DNA of 64,000 bases from Arenibacter sp. 6A1 (GTDB lineage Bacteria > Bacteroidota > Bacteroidia > Flavobacteriales > Flavobacteriaceae). The stretch covers positions 186,001-250,000 of the forward strand of contig NZ_JAAXCQ010000007.1 in the NCBI RefSeq assembly GCF_012272855.1, in the 5' to 3' direction. Below are positions 18,993 through 28,778 of the stretch, in pieces (position 1 is the stretch's first letter; each line of letters opens with the position of its first letter). The notes beneath the pieces were generated by a model. It made no database searches. It was given only the letters and a program-made list of their open reading frames with translations, and was not told where the DNA came from. A program made the position numbers and the translations under genes.

Positions 18993-20798
18993 ATGAAACA
19001 GCACAGCTTTCATATTCCGGTAATGGGCATTGGATTTACCATAGATACCCCCTTAAAAGTTGCACATTTGGGTATTGACTCGGTAATTTCTTTGGTAGAT
19101 GATATTCTCTTGGAGAAATTAAGGAAAATGTATTGTGAAAAATTTGAACTCCCCTATCAAGAAATTACGGATAAGTTCGAAGATTTTAGAGCAAAACGAA
19201 TTACCTCTTATCTGAATATGGTAAACAAATTGGCGCACCAAAAATTTGAGGCCTTAAAAAATTCGAGCCTTGAAACAAGCCAGGAGATTAAAGAGTACTT
19301 TCAGCTACTACCAGATTCAGCTACTCTAAAACAGGAGTTTTTAAAAATAACTTCGGGAGATTTTAACCTCCCCGACCTCAAAAAATGGTACCAGGAACAT
19401 TTGACCATGGGCAGTATCGATGTCAATATCATGACCAAGGTAGATAAGGACAATTACATCGGCAAAGAGAAGCAAGCGGTGATTTATAACGATGCGCATG
19501 CGGCCTTACGTGGGTACGCCAATAGCGACCTTTGCTCTTCCTTAATTTTATCGGCCGGTATGAATCCGAGGTTGTACAGCTATATGGAGCATTTTGAGGA
19601 CTTTTATCCCGATAACAATGGGGTCGTTCAAAAGAAAATAGTACTCAAAGTAAGCGATTATAGGTCGGCTTTGATCCAGGGCAAATTTTTGGCCAAAAAG
19701 GGACTGTGGGTTTCCGAATATAGAATAGAGTCCGGATTGAATTGCGGAGGGCATGCTTTTGCGACGGACGGTTACTTAATGGGACCTATTTTAGCAGAAT
19801 TTCAGCATAATCGGGAATCCTATATAAAGGAGGTGCACGGTATTTTAATGTCGGCCCTGGCGCAAAAAAACCGATCCCTGCCCACTGCCTCCTTACCCTT
19901 AAAGATCACCGCCCAAGGTGGGGTGGGTACTGCCGAAGAACACTCCTTTTTACTAGACCACTACCAGGTAGATTCCGTGGGCTGGGGAACACCCTTTTTA
20001 TTGGTCCCAGAAGCGACAACCGTAGATAGGGACACCCGTAATAAGCTGGTAGATGCCCAAGAAAAAGATCTGTACTTAAGCGATATTTCTCCCTTGGGCG
20101 TTCCCTTCCATAACCTTAGAGGAAACACCAAGGATATGGAAAAGCAAAAATTGATTGATAAAAACAGGCCCGGAAGTTCGTGTCCCAAAAAATTTGTAGC
20201 CTTAAACAAGGATTATAAGGAGGAAGGCCTTTGTACCGCTTCTAGGCAGTACCAACATTTAAAAATTAAGGAATTGGAGGCAGAAGATGTTTCCAAGGAA
20301 GTATACGAGCAGCGGTGGCAAAAAATAACGGAAAAATCCTGTACCTGTGTCGGCTTGGGGACTTCTGCCTTGTTGGCCTATGATTTGGATACCAAGACCG
20401 AAGGAACAGGGGTCTCTATTTGCCCAGGGCCCAATATGGCCTATTTTTCCAGAACCATGCGTTTAAAAGAAATGACAGACCATATTTATGGTCAGAGAAA
20501 TGTTATTGTCCGGACCGATAGGCCTCATATGTTTATGAAGGAGTTGGGACTTTATATGGACTATCTTAAAAACAAGTTGTCGGCCGCTGAAGGTGCCATG
20601 GATAAAAAACAAGAGAAGTACTTACGAACCTTTGTCACCAATATGCTCGAAGGCGTGGCGTATTACCAAAACCTTTTTGGCGCGCTAAAAGAAGGCTTTG
20701 AAAGTTCTAAAAATACTATTCTTAAGGAATTAAAACGGGAAGAGGAAGTATTAAAGGCCATACACCAGGAAATTGGAGCCATGGCGGTTACCCATTGA
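18993..20798 (+). CDS. Conserved protein of unknown function with FMN-barrel-like signatures
   Basis: A cytosolic-looking 601-residue protein with no signal peptide or membrane segment. I do not recognise a named family. Three stretches resemble nitronate monooxygenase-type FMN TIM barrels: an N-terminal strand IPVMGIGFTIDTP (8-20), CGGHAFATDG (251-260, like the AGGH motif), and ITAQGGVGTAEEH with VGWGTPFLLVPE (305-340, like the AGGI and GTRF phosphate-binding region). A C-terminal section carries CTCVGLGTSA (Cys450, Cys452) and further cysteines at 397, 414 and 477 that could bind metal or a cluster. It is a single gene, preceded by a candidate FNR-type site and followed by a strong terminator. 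The flavin link is inference. Confidence 0.6.
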   Translation: MKQHSFHIPVMGIGFTIDTPLKVAHLGIDSVISLVDDILLEKLRKMYCEKFELPYQEITDKFEDFRAKRITSYLNMVNKLAHQKFEALKNSSLETSQEIKEYFQLLPDSATLKQEFLKITSGDFNLPDLKKWYQEHLTMGSIDVNIMTKVDKDNYIGKEKQAVIYNDAHAALRGYANSDLCSSLILSAGMNPRLYSYMEHFEDFYPDNNGVVQKKIVLKVSDYRSALIQGKFLAKKGLWVSEYRIESGLNCGGHAFATDGYLMGPILAEFQHNRESYIKEVHGILMSALAQKNRSLPTASLPLKITAQGGVGTAEEHSFLLDHYQVDSVGWGTPFLLVPEATTVDRDTRNKLVDAQEKDLYLSDISPLGVPFHNLRGNTKDMEKQKLIDKNRPGSSCPKKFVALNKDYKEEGLCTASRQYQHLKIKELEAEDVSKEVYEQRWQKITEKSCTCVGLGTSALLAYDLDTKTEGTGVSICPGPNMAYFSRTMRLKEMTDHIYGQRNVIVRTDRPHMFMKELGLYMDYLKNKLSAAEGAMDKKQEKYLRTFVTNMLEGVAYYQNLFGALKEGFESSKNTILKELKREEEVLKAIHQEIGAMAVTH

Positions 20799-20823
20799 TA
20801 GGGAGTACAAAGGGGTTAATACG

Positions 20824-20857
20824 ACAAAAGCCGCTACATGGCTGTAGCGGCTTTTGT
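20824..20857. terminator. Bidirectional terminator
   Basis: A perfect 15-bp stem (ACAAAAGCCGCTACA with its complement) around TGGC lies between two convergent genes. It has A-rich and T-rich flanks usable on both strands. Confidence 0.85.
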
Positions 20858-20875
20858 GATCCCTAATTCTAGTGA

Positions 20876-21973
20876 TTATTTTGAATTTAATCGTATTGGT
20901 TTTGCCTTTAAGTCGAATGCTTTTTTAGGGGCTTCCAAGGCTTTTATAACCGTAGGCGCTATCTGGGTGGTAAACATCTGCTCGTTTCCTGTAAGCTCTC
21001 CCAAGGCCTTAACGCCTTTTCCAAAGGCTACCATCCACACTTCGCCAGCTCCTTTTATACTACTACCATGACCTTTCCACGTATCTAATGGTTCGGTTCC
21101 GCGACCGTGATCTGTAGTGATGATAAAAGTAGTATTGTCCTTGTAAAAAGGGTCTGCCTGGGTGTATTCCCACAATTCCTTAATTAAGCCATCGGTATTA
21201 TGGGCTGCCTTTAAATAGGCATCGTATTCGCCATCATGGGCAAAATCGTCGGTTTCCCCATAGGAGATAAACATAAGTTTAGGGTGTTTCTTTTTCATAT
21301 GTTCCAAAGCAAAGTGATGTGTAAAGGCATCTAATCTTACAGATCCCCATGGACTTGGCAATTGTTGCTGCAATTTGTTTAAAAACTGCTCGCGGTCTGT
21401 TAAATCGTCTCCTTGAGCCAAATCAAAGCCGGCATTCACAGGAATTCCGGAGCGCTCCTTGTTGATGATATAAGGAAAGACATCCCAGCTTCCAAAAGCA
21501 GCTACCTTGCCCTTATATTCCGGGATATTGTTTACTAGCTCCAAAACAGTTTTATTGGGATTGTTAAACTTATTGTTGCTGGTGATGTTTACATCATCGG
21601 CTGTACCGGTTAAAATCTCGTTGTATCCAGGATATGAAAACCACATAGAATTGGTAAGATCTACCTTGCTACCCTGGTTTCTATTTCCGTGCAACTGGCC
21701 TATCTTCACTACTTCGTTCCATAAAAAAGGCATTAAACTCGCTCTTCTTTCCTCGGCACTCTCTCGCCAGAAAAGGGATTTTAATTCCGTAGTATCGCCA
21801 ACATATTTTTTATTCGCTACCAATAAGGGATCGGCTCCCGAAAATAATTCTTGCCAACGGAGTCCGTCCAAAGTAATTAAAACCACATTGGGCTTATTAT
21901 CTGTTTGTGCCATGGTCTTGGAGAAAATTCCCGCTACAAGAACCATCATAAGCGTAACTAAATTTTTTTTCAT
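20876..21973 (-). CDS. Secreted alkaline-phosphatase-superfamily hydrolase
   Basis: A 365-residue protein with an N-terminal signal peptide (LMMVLVAGIFSKTMAQ). The metal-site strand is VVLITLDGLRWQELF, the probable nucleophile region is WFSYPGYNEILTG, and the C-terminal metal ligands are in ISYGETDDFAHDGEYD and ITTDHGRG. These are hallmarks of phosphodiesterase, phosphatase and sulfatase-like metalloenzymes. The substrate is unknown. It overlaps the metallophosphoesterase gene by 4 nt (ATGA), so the two are translationally coupled and probably act together on periplasmic phosphate esters in the SusCD operon. Confidence 0.85.
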   Translation of the reverse strand: MKKNLVTLMMVLVAGIFSKTMAQTDNKPNVVLITLDGLRWQELFSGADPLLVANKKYVGDTTELKSLFWRESAEERRASLMPFLWNEVVKIGQLHGNRNQGSKVDLTNSMWFSYPGYNEILTGTADDVNITSNNKFNNPNKTVLELVNNIPEYKGKVAAFGSWDVFPYIINKERSGIPVNAGFDLAQGDDLTDREQFLNKLQQQLPSPWGSVRLDAFTHHFALEHMKKKHPKLMFISYGETDDFAHDGEYDAYLKAAHNTDGLIKELWEYTQADPFYKDNTTFIITTDHGRGTEPLDTWKGHGSSIKGAGEVWMVAFGKGVKALGELTGNEQMFTTQIAPTVIKALEAPKKAFDLKAKPIRLNSK

Positions 21974-23574
21974 TTTTTGGTTAAAATTATAGTGTTAAAA
22001 GTTAAAATATTGGACCAATCGCTCCAGTTTAAATTTTGATCTCGGTACCGTACTCTCCAGAAATAGGTGGTGTTTGGTACTAAGCGTTTTGTCACCTCGT
22101 CAGTAAGGTCATCGTCTTTTTGCCTGTTTTCCTTGTAATACCAGTTTTCATGTTGTTTCCAGCTCTCAAAGACAGGTTTCTCAAAGTCTTCGGTCGTGGC
22201 TATTTGCCAATGGGAAGCAGCATGGAAGGCATCCTTAAAACTTGTTTTAAATGCGTCTGCCTTTAATGTCGTTCCCGAAAAATGAACGGTTTCATTATTT
22301 GGAGAAAGGGCCACTGGCGGCAGTGGTTTTCGTTCTTTTCTCCAAACGGTAATACTATCCCTGAGTTCGTTTTCCCTGAACTCGGTTTCATTGCCTCTAC
22401 TGATTCTTTTAATGGTGAATTTGGGATCTTCCCTATTGCCATCGACTTCTACCATTACAAATCCGTATTCGTCTTGGGTAACGCTAAATTCTTCATAATC
22501 CCTGCCTTCGAACTCTCCCCAATTATCTATGGCCCCACCTGCCGAAGCCACATTAATCCAAAGGTGCTTATGATCCCTAGATTGACCCCGCGAATATCCA
22601 TGGGTATGGCCAAAAAAGTGAATACTGGGTTTTCCGCTTTCTGTAGAGAATTGTTCCAATAAGGCTACCACTTTCCCCGAAAAATCTTCTTCCCCAGGAA
22701 TCCATAATTCCGATTTGTGGGGATGGTGCAATTGGGCAAAGACAAAATCTACTTTTTCCTCTTTGGCGGTATCCTCCAAAAGTTTTTTTAACCATTGGTA
22801 TTGTTCGCTGCTATTGTTGTAACCGTCATTAGAGTTTAATCCTATTATTCTGGTATTGCCATAGTCTTTAAACCACCAATGTTCGGCATAGGCAGGACTA
22901 CCGTTTTCTGGCAGGCTAAAATATTTAAAGTAAAACACCGAATTCTTTTCATGGTTCCCCAATACCGGATATACGGGAACCTCGGACAACAATTTTTCTG
23001 CCGGATTAAAAAAATCGTTTTTCCATTGGTCGTATTTGGTTCCGTTTTCTACCAAATCGCCAGGGATCATTACCATAGCAAGGTTGTTTGGCAGGCTGCC
23101 TCCAAACTCTTTTTCCAAATACGTTAGGACTCCCTCATTGACCACTTCTGAAAATTTATCTGGGTTGTTGTGGTCTTTTTGCATATCGCTCATGGCCACA
23201 ATTTTAAAAGACTCCTGGTCGCTGGCAAATGGAGGTGTTTTAAACTGATATATGTCCGACACGGCTTTATCGGTTTTTACCCGATAGTAATATTCTGTAA
23301 AACGCTTAAGGCCTTCTACTTTTACCTCGTGCAACCTGGCCTCGGTAAAGTTGATATCGAAGGCAGTACCCTTTGATTTTTTTCCCAATTTTGGGGTAAG
23401 CCCCCATTCTACGATACTTTCTTCCCCCGCGTTGGTTTGCCATAAAATTTTGATGGAATTTGGGGTGGCATCCTGAAGGTATGGTTCTATTTGGATGCTT
23501 ACATCCTTTTGTTGCGCGTGACCTATAAACATAAGAAAACACAGGACACCGCTAAGCGAAATACTTTTAATCAT
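21970..23574 (-). CDS. Secreted metallophosphoesterase with fibronectin-like N-domain (purple acid phosphatase type)
   Basis: A 534-residue protein with a signal peptide (LCFLMFIGHAQ). It has an N-terminal FN3-like domain (about 30-110, with YYRVKTDK) and a calcineurin-like phosphoesterase domain with MSDMQKDHN, MIPGDLVENG, VLGNHEKNS and FFGHTHGYSRG (the metal-binding D, GD, GNH and GHTH motifs). A second FN3-like domain (TYFWRVRYRDQNLNWSDWS) lies near the C-terminus. This layout fits purple acid phosphatase relatives. It is upstream of and overlaps the alkaline-phosphatase-like gene, and lies 179 nt downstream of susD. Confidence 0.85.
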   Translation of the reverse strand: MIKSISLSGVLCFLMFIGHAQQKDVSIQIEPYLQDATPNSIKILWQTNAGEESIVEWGLTPKLGKKSKGTAFDINFTEARLHEVKVEGLKRFTEYYYRVKTDKAVSDIYQFKTPPFASDQESFKIVAMSDMQKDHNNPDKFSEVVNEGVLTYLEKEFGGSLPNNLAMVMIPGDLVENGTKYDQWKNDFFNPAEKLLSEVPVYPVLGNHEKNSVFYFKYFSLPENGSPAYAEHWWFKDYGNTRIIGLNSNDGYNNSSEQYQWLKKLLEDTAKEEKVDFVFAQLHHPHKSELWIPGEEDFSGKVVALLEQFSTESGKPSIHFFGHTHGYSRGQSRDHKHLWINVASAGGAIDNWGEFEGRDYEEFSVTQDEYGFVMVEVDGNREDPKFTIKRISRGNETEFRENELRDSITVWRKERKPLPPVALSPNNETVHFSGTTLKADAFKTSFKDAFHAASHWQIATTEDFEKPVFESWKQHENWYYKENRQKDDDLTDEVTKRLVPNTTYFWRVRYRDQNLNWSDWSNILTFNTIILTKK

Positions 23575-23753
23575 GGGGTAGTTATATGGTTGGTTTAATA
23601 ACTTCTTTAAAAGAAATTATTTTTCTAAAAATAAACATTCTTATATTGGTATCTAAGGCTTTATTACAATAAATATTTCAGTTTTATAAAAACAACCTAA
23701 GACCAAAGAAATATCCTTTGGTCCTAGGTCGTTACTGAATCGTTCTTATTCGC

Positions 23754-25235
23754 TTATTGTAACCACCAGCTTATTTCCCGTATTTTATCGTTTCCAGCCC
23801 CAAATTGAACTTCAATAGCCTTGGAAACATTCGCGGTATTGTTGTTGTATTCGGACTGTGGATACATCCATCTTGTTGGGGGTGTAATCCCTGGGGTTTG
23901 GGCAAAACTTGGGTATCCTGTTCTTAAATGGTCAAAATACATTCTCCAACCCGACTGTAAAAAGGAGGTGAAATATTTTTGGGTCAAGATCAGTTCCAGT
24001 TTTTTTGCCGTTGGGAACGCCTCTTCAAAGCTTACCAAGGAACCGCTTAAATAAGTCGCTGCATTTGACGCATCCACATAAGTTTCAAAATTTTTCGCAT
24101 AGTCGTTATAAAAGCTAAAAGATGCTTTAACGCCATTCTCGTAATGGGTTTTGGCAGGGGTGGCTATCCATCCTCTTACAGCTGCTTCCGCCAAGATAAA
24201 TTCTAGCTCCCAATACCCCATCAGGTTGTGAGGTTCGGTAGTGGGGTCTGTAGAATACCGTAGATTCACTTTAGACACGTCACCGGCAGCGGCCTTATCG
24301 TTTACTTCGGCATAAGGGGCCAATGGATCGCCACCTTCATAGGCATTAAAATCGTCTATGGCCAAACCTGCTTCCTTGGCATTCTTTGTCCTTCCGCAAA
24401 AGATAAACAACCTAGGGTCTTGCCTATCCTTTAACCTTTCTACAAAGGTGGCAGACATATACATCCCAGAGCCATAGCTACTAGAATTAAACTCTGCGTA
24501 CCTACTGCCTTCTTCGTCCGCGTACACCAATTGCCCATTGTCTTCATTAGAAACCATAATAGGCTCGTTGGCATAAATTGAAGCGAAGGACTCCTTAATT
24601 CCCAATTGGGCATCTCCTTCTTTTTTAGAAAGGGTCATCAGTACCTTTAGCCTAAAGGAATTGACCAACTTTTGCCATTTTAGGGTATTGCCGCCAAAAA
24701 TAATATCCCCGGCAATAAGGTTGGTATTGTCCCTTAATAGTTCGTTGGCTTCTGCCAGTTCTTTTAATATTCCTATAAACACCTCTTTCTGGGAATCGTA
24801 TGTAGGAGCATAATTTTCCGCTGTTTCCCCTTGGAGGGCTTCGCTATACGGAATATCGCCAAAGGTTAAGCTCAGGTTGTAAAAGTAATAAGCCCTAAAG
24901 AATTTGGCAAGAGCGATGTATTCTGTGCTATTGATGCGTTCTGCTTCTTGCATCATTTTGGTTACTTCTCCCAACATATTATAGTCTCCAAAACTAGCGC
25001 GGTTCCAATTGTAATATTGGTTGTTGCTTTCTCCATCGGTTTGCACTAGCATTCTAGAAGCATATAAGGCCGAGGTGCCTTGGACCGTAAAAGCTTTGCT
25101 GGCAATATTGGTCAATAATAACTGGGGATGCGTCTGCCCTACGTTATTCGGATTTTCGTTAATATCTGATAAATCGTGACATGCCGAAAGGGTTATCAGA
25201 ATAAATAGGTGGCATAATATTTTTATTTTCTTCAT
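23754..25235 (-). CDS. SusD/RagB-like nutrient-binding lipoprotein
   Basis: A 493-residue outer-membrane lipoprotein with lipobox TLSAC (Cys19) and the SusD-type N-terminus DLSDINENPNNV. The body is helical with TPR-like segments (e.g. ALAKFFRAYYFYNLSLTFGDIPYSEAL) and has WRMYFDHLRTGYP near the end. It belongs to the SusD-like group 2 often paired with SusC proteins. It captures substrate at the cell surface and hands it to the TonB-dependent channel encoded 14 nt upstream. The phosphoesterases downstream suggest a phosphate-bearing substrate. Confidence 0.92.
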   Translation of the reverse strand: MKKIKILCHLFILITLSACHDLSDINENPNNVGQTHPQLLLTNIASKAFTVQGTSALYASRMLVQTDGESNNQYYNWNRASFGDYNMLGEVTKMMQEAERINSTEYIALAKFFRAYYFYNLSLTFGDIPYSEALQGETAENYAPTYDSQKEVFIGILKELAEANELLRDNTNLIAGDIIFGGNTLKWQKLVNSFRLKVLMTLSKKEGDAQLGIKESFASIYANEPIMVSNEDNGQLVYADEEGSRYAEFNSSSYGSGMYMSATFVERLKDRQDPRLFIFCGRTKNAKEAGLAIDDFNAYEGGDPLAPYAEVNDKAAAGDVSKVNLRYSTDPTTEPHNLMGYWELEFILAEAAVRGWIATPAKTHYENGVKASFSFYNDYAKNFETYVDASNAATYLSGSLVSFEEAFPTAKKLELILTQKYFTSFLQSGWRMYFDHLRTGYPSFAQTPGITPPTRWMYPQSEYNNNTANVSKAIEVQFGAGNDKIREISWWLQ

Positions 25236-25249
25236 TGTGTTTCTTATTA

Positions 25250-28200
25250 CTAAAATTTAACATTAACACCCATACCAATGTATCTTGAAGATGGGTCTTG
25301 CAGGTTGTTGTCATTTCCAAAATCTGGATCGATCAAATCTGCTTTCTTCCAAACGAAAAGGTTATATCCGCTTAAGGTCGTCTCTAAGCTTTTTACTCCT
25401 TTTATATTGGCCAGTTCGGTTAAATCGTATTTAAAGGAAAGGGTTCGCAGTTTAAAGAAGCTACGATCAAAAATATTCGCGAATTTTTTATTTTCCTTAT
25501 TGGTAACTGCGGCTCGGTAAGGGTAGTTCTGCGACCAGGTCTGCCAGCTAACGGCTGTGGTATTTTCTTGATAGGTTCTGGTATCGGAAATGACGGTACC
25601 ATCTACATCTTGTACCAATTCTCCTCCGGTTACCGTTACACCTTCGGGAACATAAACAGGCTTGCCTGCCGCGTATTCCGCATCCCGGTACTCCGTAGAA
25701 TTAGGGTGTTTACCGCCCCACCACATTTTTTCAACGGTTAAAGAACGCATCAATCCGCCCCATACCCCATCGATACCGATATTTACGGAAAGTTTCTTGT
25801 ATTTAAAATTGTTTTGAAGACCCAAGGTCCAACTAGGGTCGGTATGTCCCAATTGCTGTTTAAAATTATCCCGTACCGGCATTCCTTTGTCGTTTAAAAT
25901 CAAATCTCCTGCAGCAGATTTCTGCCATACGGTTGCATAATAGCTATCGGCGCGGTCATTGAGTCTTAAATTATTATAGGTAGCATTATCTCCATAAATT
26001 TCTGTGATACGCCTTACCTTTCTACTCCAGTTGGCCGTTGCGTCCCATCTAAAATCATCCGTACGGAAAGGGGTAGCTCCCAGAACAAGCTCTAATCCTT
26101 TGGTAGTATATTCGTTTCCATTCACCTTACGGCTTTCAAAACCAGAAGTGTTAGAAATAGGCAAATCTATAATCTGGTTGGTATCGACTACATTGTAGTA
26201 AGTAAGGTCCAAGCGGACTTGGTTTTGTATAAACGCCGAACTTAGTCCCAATTCGAAAGAGTTAGAGCTCTCTGGCTGAATATTGGCATTGACCAAACCA
26301 TTGGGGTATTCCAATTTTACGTTTCCGCCAAATACACCATTATTGGTATAAAAAGATTCGGTACTATAAGGACCAAGGTCGCTAGACACCTTTGCCCAAG
26401 AACCAAAGGCCTTTACATAATCTATCCCCACCGGAAAGTTCACATAATTAGACACTACGGTACTTAAGGATGCCGAAGGGTAAAAATAGGATCTGTTTGC
26501 CTTGGGCAAAGTAGAAGACCAGTCGTTTCTGGCTGCCAGGGTTAGGAACACCGAATTGTAAAGATCCATGCCAAAAGTAGCGTACACACTATTGGTAGCC
26601 TTTTCTTCTAAATAGGTTTTTGCTGCCACCGCACCCTTGGTGTTGTTTAAGCTATATACAAAGGGTACTACCAGACCATCGGTAGAATTGTATTCTTGCT
26701 GGTATTTTCTATAAAAAGAAGCTGCTCCGGCATTGATATCAAAAGAAAGATCATCGCTCAAATCCTTGTTATAAGATGCTAGGATATCGTAATCTACGGT
26801 TAGCTTATTGCTGTTCCATGTTTTATAGTCTCCATCCCTGGCATCTCCGTAATTCAAATAACTTTTAGGACTTTGGCGGTCTTCAAAAATATCCTGAACC
26901 ACTGCCGATCCCCTTGCCTGTAGGCTTAGATCGTCGGTAATTTTATAGTTCAATGCCATTTGTGCATTGATCAGGTTGGCATCGTATTTCTGGTTCAGCT
27001 CATGAGCGGCAAAGTACACATTGTTATACCAGGCATAATTATAATTTGCCTGTCTGTAGCCCTCCTGTCCCGGAACATAACGGTGTTCGTCCAATTCCTT
27101 TCCATTTACGTCATCACCCATCCATATAAGAATAGTATACATATGGTTTTTGGGGCCGTATCCGTGTCGTGGGTAATTAGGGGAGAATACCTTGTTGTAA
27201 GACAGTTTACTGTCCAAGGTAAGGGCCTCGGAAAGGTTGGTGGTCGATTTAAAACTAAGTCCCCCAGTTTTAAGACTGGCATTGGGCACCCTATCTTTTT
27301 GGCTAGAGAAATTTCCGGATAATCTAAAGGCCCCTTTCTCCGATTTATTGGCTATCGCAAAATCTGTTGATGCGATATACCCCGGTTCCATAAAGTCTTT
27401 TAGGTTATTGTGGTATTTCCATGGAGTCGGCACCCTGGAATAGCGCGACTTATCGTCGTACTGAGTTCCGGAAACATCGCCCCACCATGGAATAGTTTCA
27501 TCAGTGACATTATCGTAAATAGGGCTGTTCCATTGTGATACCATCACCCCAGGCTCAAATTTAGGTCCCCAGATCATATCTCCATCGGATACACCACCAT
27601 CTTTTCCGTCCCAGAACTCATACTTTCCATTGGAACCGTTTCCGTATTCATTTTGTGTTTCGGGAAATACGGTAAAGCCGGCCGAAACCATGGTATTATG
27701 GGATACAGAAACTTCCAAGCCATCGGTTTTGGCATTTTTTGTGGTGATCAAAATTGCTCCGTTCCTCCCTCTAGATCCGTAGAGAGCCGATGCTGTGGTT
27801 CCTTTTAATACATTGATGTTGGCAATATCGTTGGCCGAAACATCATAAAAGTCTGTTTCTACGGCAATACCATCTATAACGATCAGCGGTGTTTTACCTC
27901 TCAGCGAAAAAGAAGGTTTTTGAAATAATCCGGTCGGATTACTAACCGTAAGTCCGGCTACCTGACCAGAAAACAAGCTCCCCACATTTGGTGCGTTTAC
28001 CTCTTCGATTATTTCGGTATCGATAGTTTGGGTGGCATAGCCTATTTTTTTCTCGGCACGACTAATTCCCAATGCGGTTACCACCACCTCATCGAGTTTT
28101 TGAGAGTCTGGCAAAAGCTGAATATCGGCCCTGAGTTTATTTGCCGTGGCAAATTCCGAGGAAATATACCCTATATAGGAAACCACCAAGGTTTCTGTTC

Positions 28201-28393
28201 CTGTTGGCAATGCTATCTGGAAATTCCCGTCAAAATCGGCTGCTGTCCCGGTGGTACTTCCTTTTATAACAACGGAAGCCCCTGGCAATGGAAAATTATT
28301 TTCGTCCAAAACCGTCCCCTCAAATATTTTTTGGGAGTGGCCGCTGACAAATGCCAGAACCGCCAGTATCAATAATAGTTTCGTTTTAATCAT
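25250..28393 (-). CDS. SusC/RagA-type TonB-dependent outer-membrane transporter
   Basis: A 1047-residue outer-membrane importer from the ATG at 28393 (MIKTKLLLILAVLAFVSGHS is a signal peptide; a GTG upstream is unlikely). Domains in order: an N-terminal carboxypeptidase-like beta domain (FEGTVLDENNFPLPGASV), a plug domain with the SusC motif (ALGISRAEKKIGYATQ) and LKGTTASALYGSRGRNGAIL, then a 22-strand barrel ending in GMGVNVKF with the C-terminal aromatic signal. It pairs with the SusD gene 14 nt downstream. The likely ligand is phosphorylated or organophosphorus material, from context only. Confidence 0.95.
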   Translation of the reverse strand: MIKTKLLLILAVLAFVSGHSQKIFEGTVLDENNFPLPGASVVIKGSTTGTAADFDGNFQIALPTGTETLVVSYIGYISSEFATANKLRADIQLLPDSQKLDEVVVTALGISRAEKKIGYATQTIDTEIIEEVNAPNVGSLFSGQVAGLTVSNPTGLFQKPSFSLRGKTPLIVIDGIAVETDFYDVSANDIANINVLKGTTASALYGSRGRNGAILITTKNAKTDGLEVSVSHNTMVSAGFTVFPETQNEYGNGSNGKYEFWDGKDGGVSDGDMIWGPKFEPGVMVSQWNSPIYDNVTDETIPWWGDVSGTQYDDKSRYSRVPTPWKYHNNLKDFMEPGYIASTDFAIANKSEKGAFRLSGNFSSQKDRVPNASLKTGGLSFKSTTNLSEALTLDSKLSYNKVFSPNYPRHGYGPKNHMYTILIWMGDDVNGKELDEHRYVPGQEGYRQANYNYAWYNNVYFAAHELNQKYDANLINAQMALNYKITDDLSLQARGSAVVQDIFEDRQSPKSYLNYGDARDGDYKTWNSNKLTVDYDILASYNKDLSDDLSFDINAGAASFYRKYQQEYNSTDGLVVPFVYSLNNTKGAVAAKTYLEEKATNSVYATFGMDLYNSVFLTLAARNDWSSTLPKANRSYFYPSASLSTVVSNYVNFPVGIDYVKAFGSWAKVSSDLGPYSTESFYTNNGVFGGNVKLEYPNGLVNANIQPESSNSFELGLSSAFIQNQVRLDLTYYNVVDTNQIIDLPISNTSGFESRKVNGNEYTTKGLELVLGATPFRTDDFRWDATANWSRKVRRITEIYGDNATYNNLRLNDRADSYYATVWQKSAAGDLILNDKGMPVRDNFKQQLGHTDPSWTLGLQNNFKYKKLSVNIGIDGVWGGLMRSLTVEKMWWGGKHPNSTEYRDAEYAAGKPVYVPEGVTVTGGELVQDVDGTVISDTRTYQENTTAVSWQTWSQNYPYRAAVTNKENKKFANIFDRSFFKLRTLSFKYDLTELANIKGVKSLETTLSGYNLFVWKKADLIDPDFGNDNNLQDPSSRYIGMGVNVKF

Positions 28394-28432
28394 GTTTTTG
28401 AAAGATTGCGTTAGTTGTTTGTTAATATGCCG

Positions 28433-28459
28433 CAAATATGCCTCGACTACATTAACCAA
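28433..28459 (-). promoter_or_regulatory. Possible promoter of the susC operon
   Basis: On the minus strand TTG (28459-28457) is followed after 16 nt by CATATTTG (28440-28433), a one-mismatch TAnnTTTG -7 element. It lies 40 nt upstream of the susC ATG. Confidence 0.35.
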
Positions 28460-28717
28460 GCCCTTCCTTTATATTAAGTGATTGTAATAATACCGCTAGG
28501 ATTGTTAACTAAAGGTTAGCCGTAAAATACAGAGGCAATGACTATGAAATAGCCTGTATTTGCTAGGAACCGCTAACCTTCAACGAAACTATTCTGACCT
28601 TGAAGCCATTAGAAGGGAAGGGTCCTTTGGGAATCAAAAATATAGGGATGGTAAAGAGCTTTAATTGCTTTTGTAAGCGCCGGCCGCCTTGGCTCCTTTA
28701 CAAAATCGGGCATAAAA

Positions 28718-28754
28718 AAAACGGACATTGATCTTACCGATCAAAGTCCGTTTT
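28718..28754 (-). terminator. Terminator after the phosphonatase-like gene
   Basis: AAAACGGAC and GTCCGTTTT plus the inner pair TTGATC/GATCAA form a long stem with one mismatch. On the minus strand it ends in a T tract. It separates the transporter/oxidoreductase/hydrolase operon from the susC operon. The rest of 28460-28778 shows no gene. Confidence 0.85.
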
Positions 28755-28778
28755 CAAGAATTGCATTAATTTTTATAC

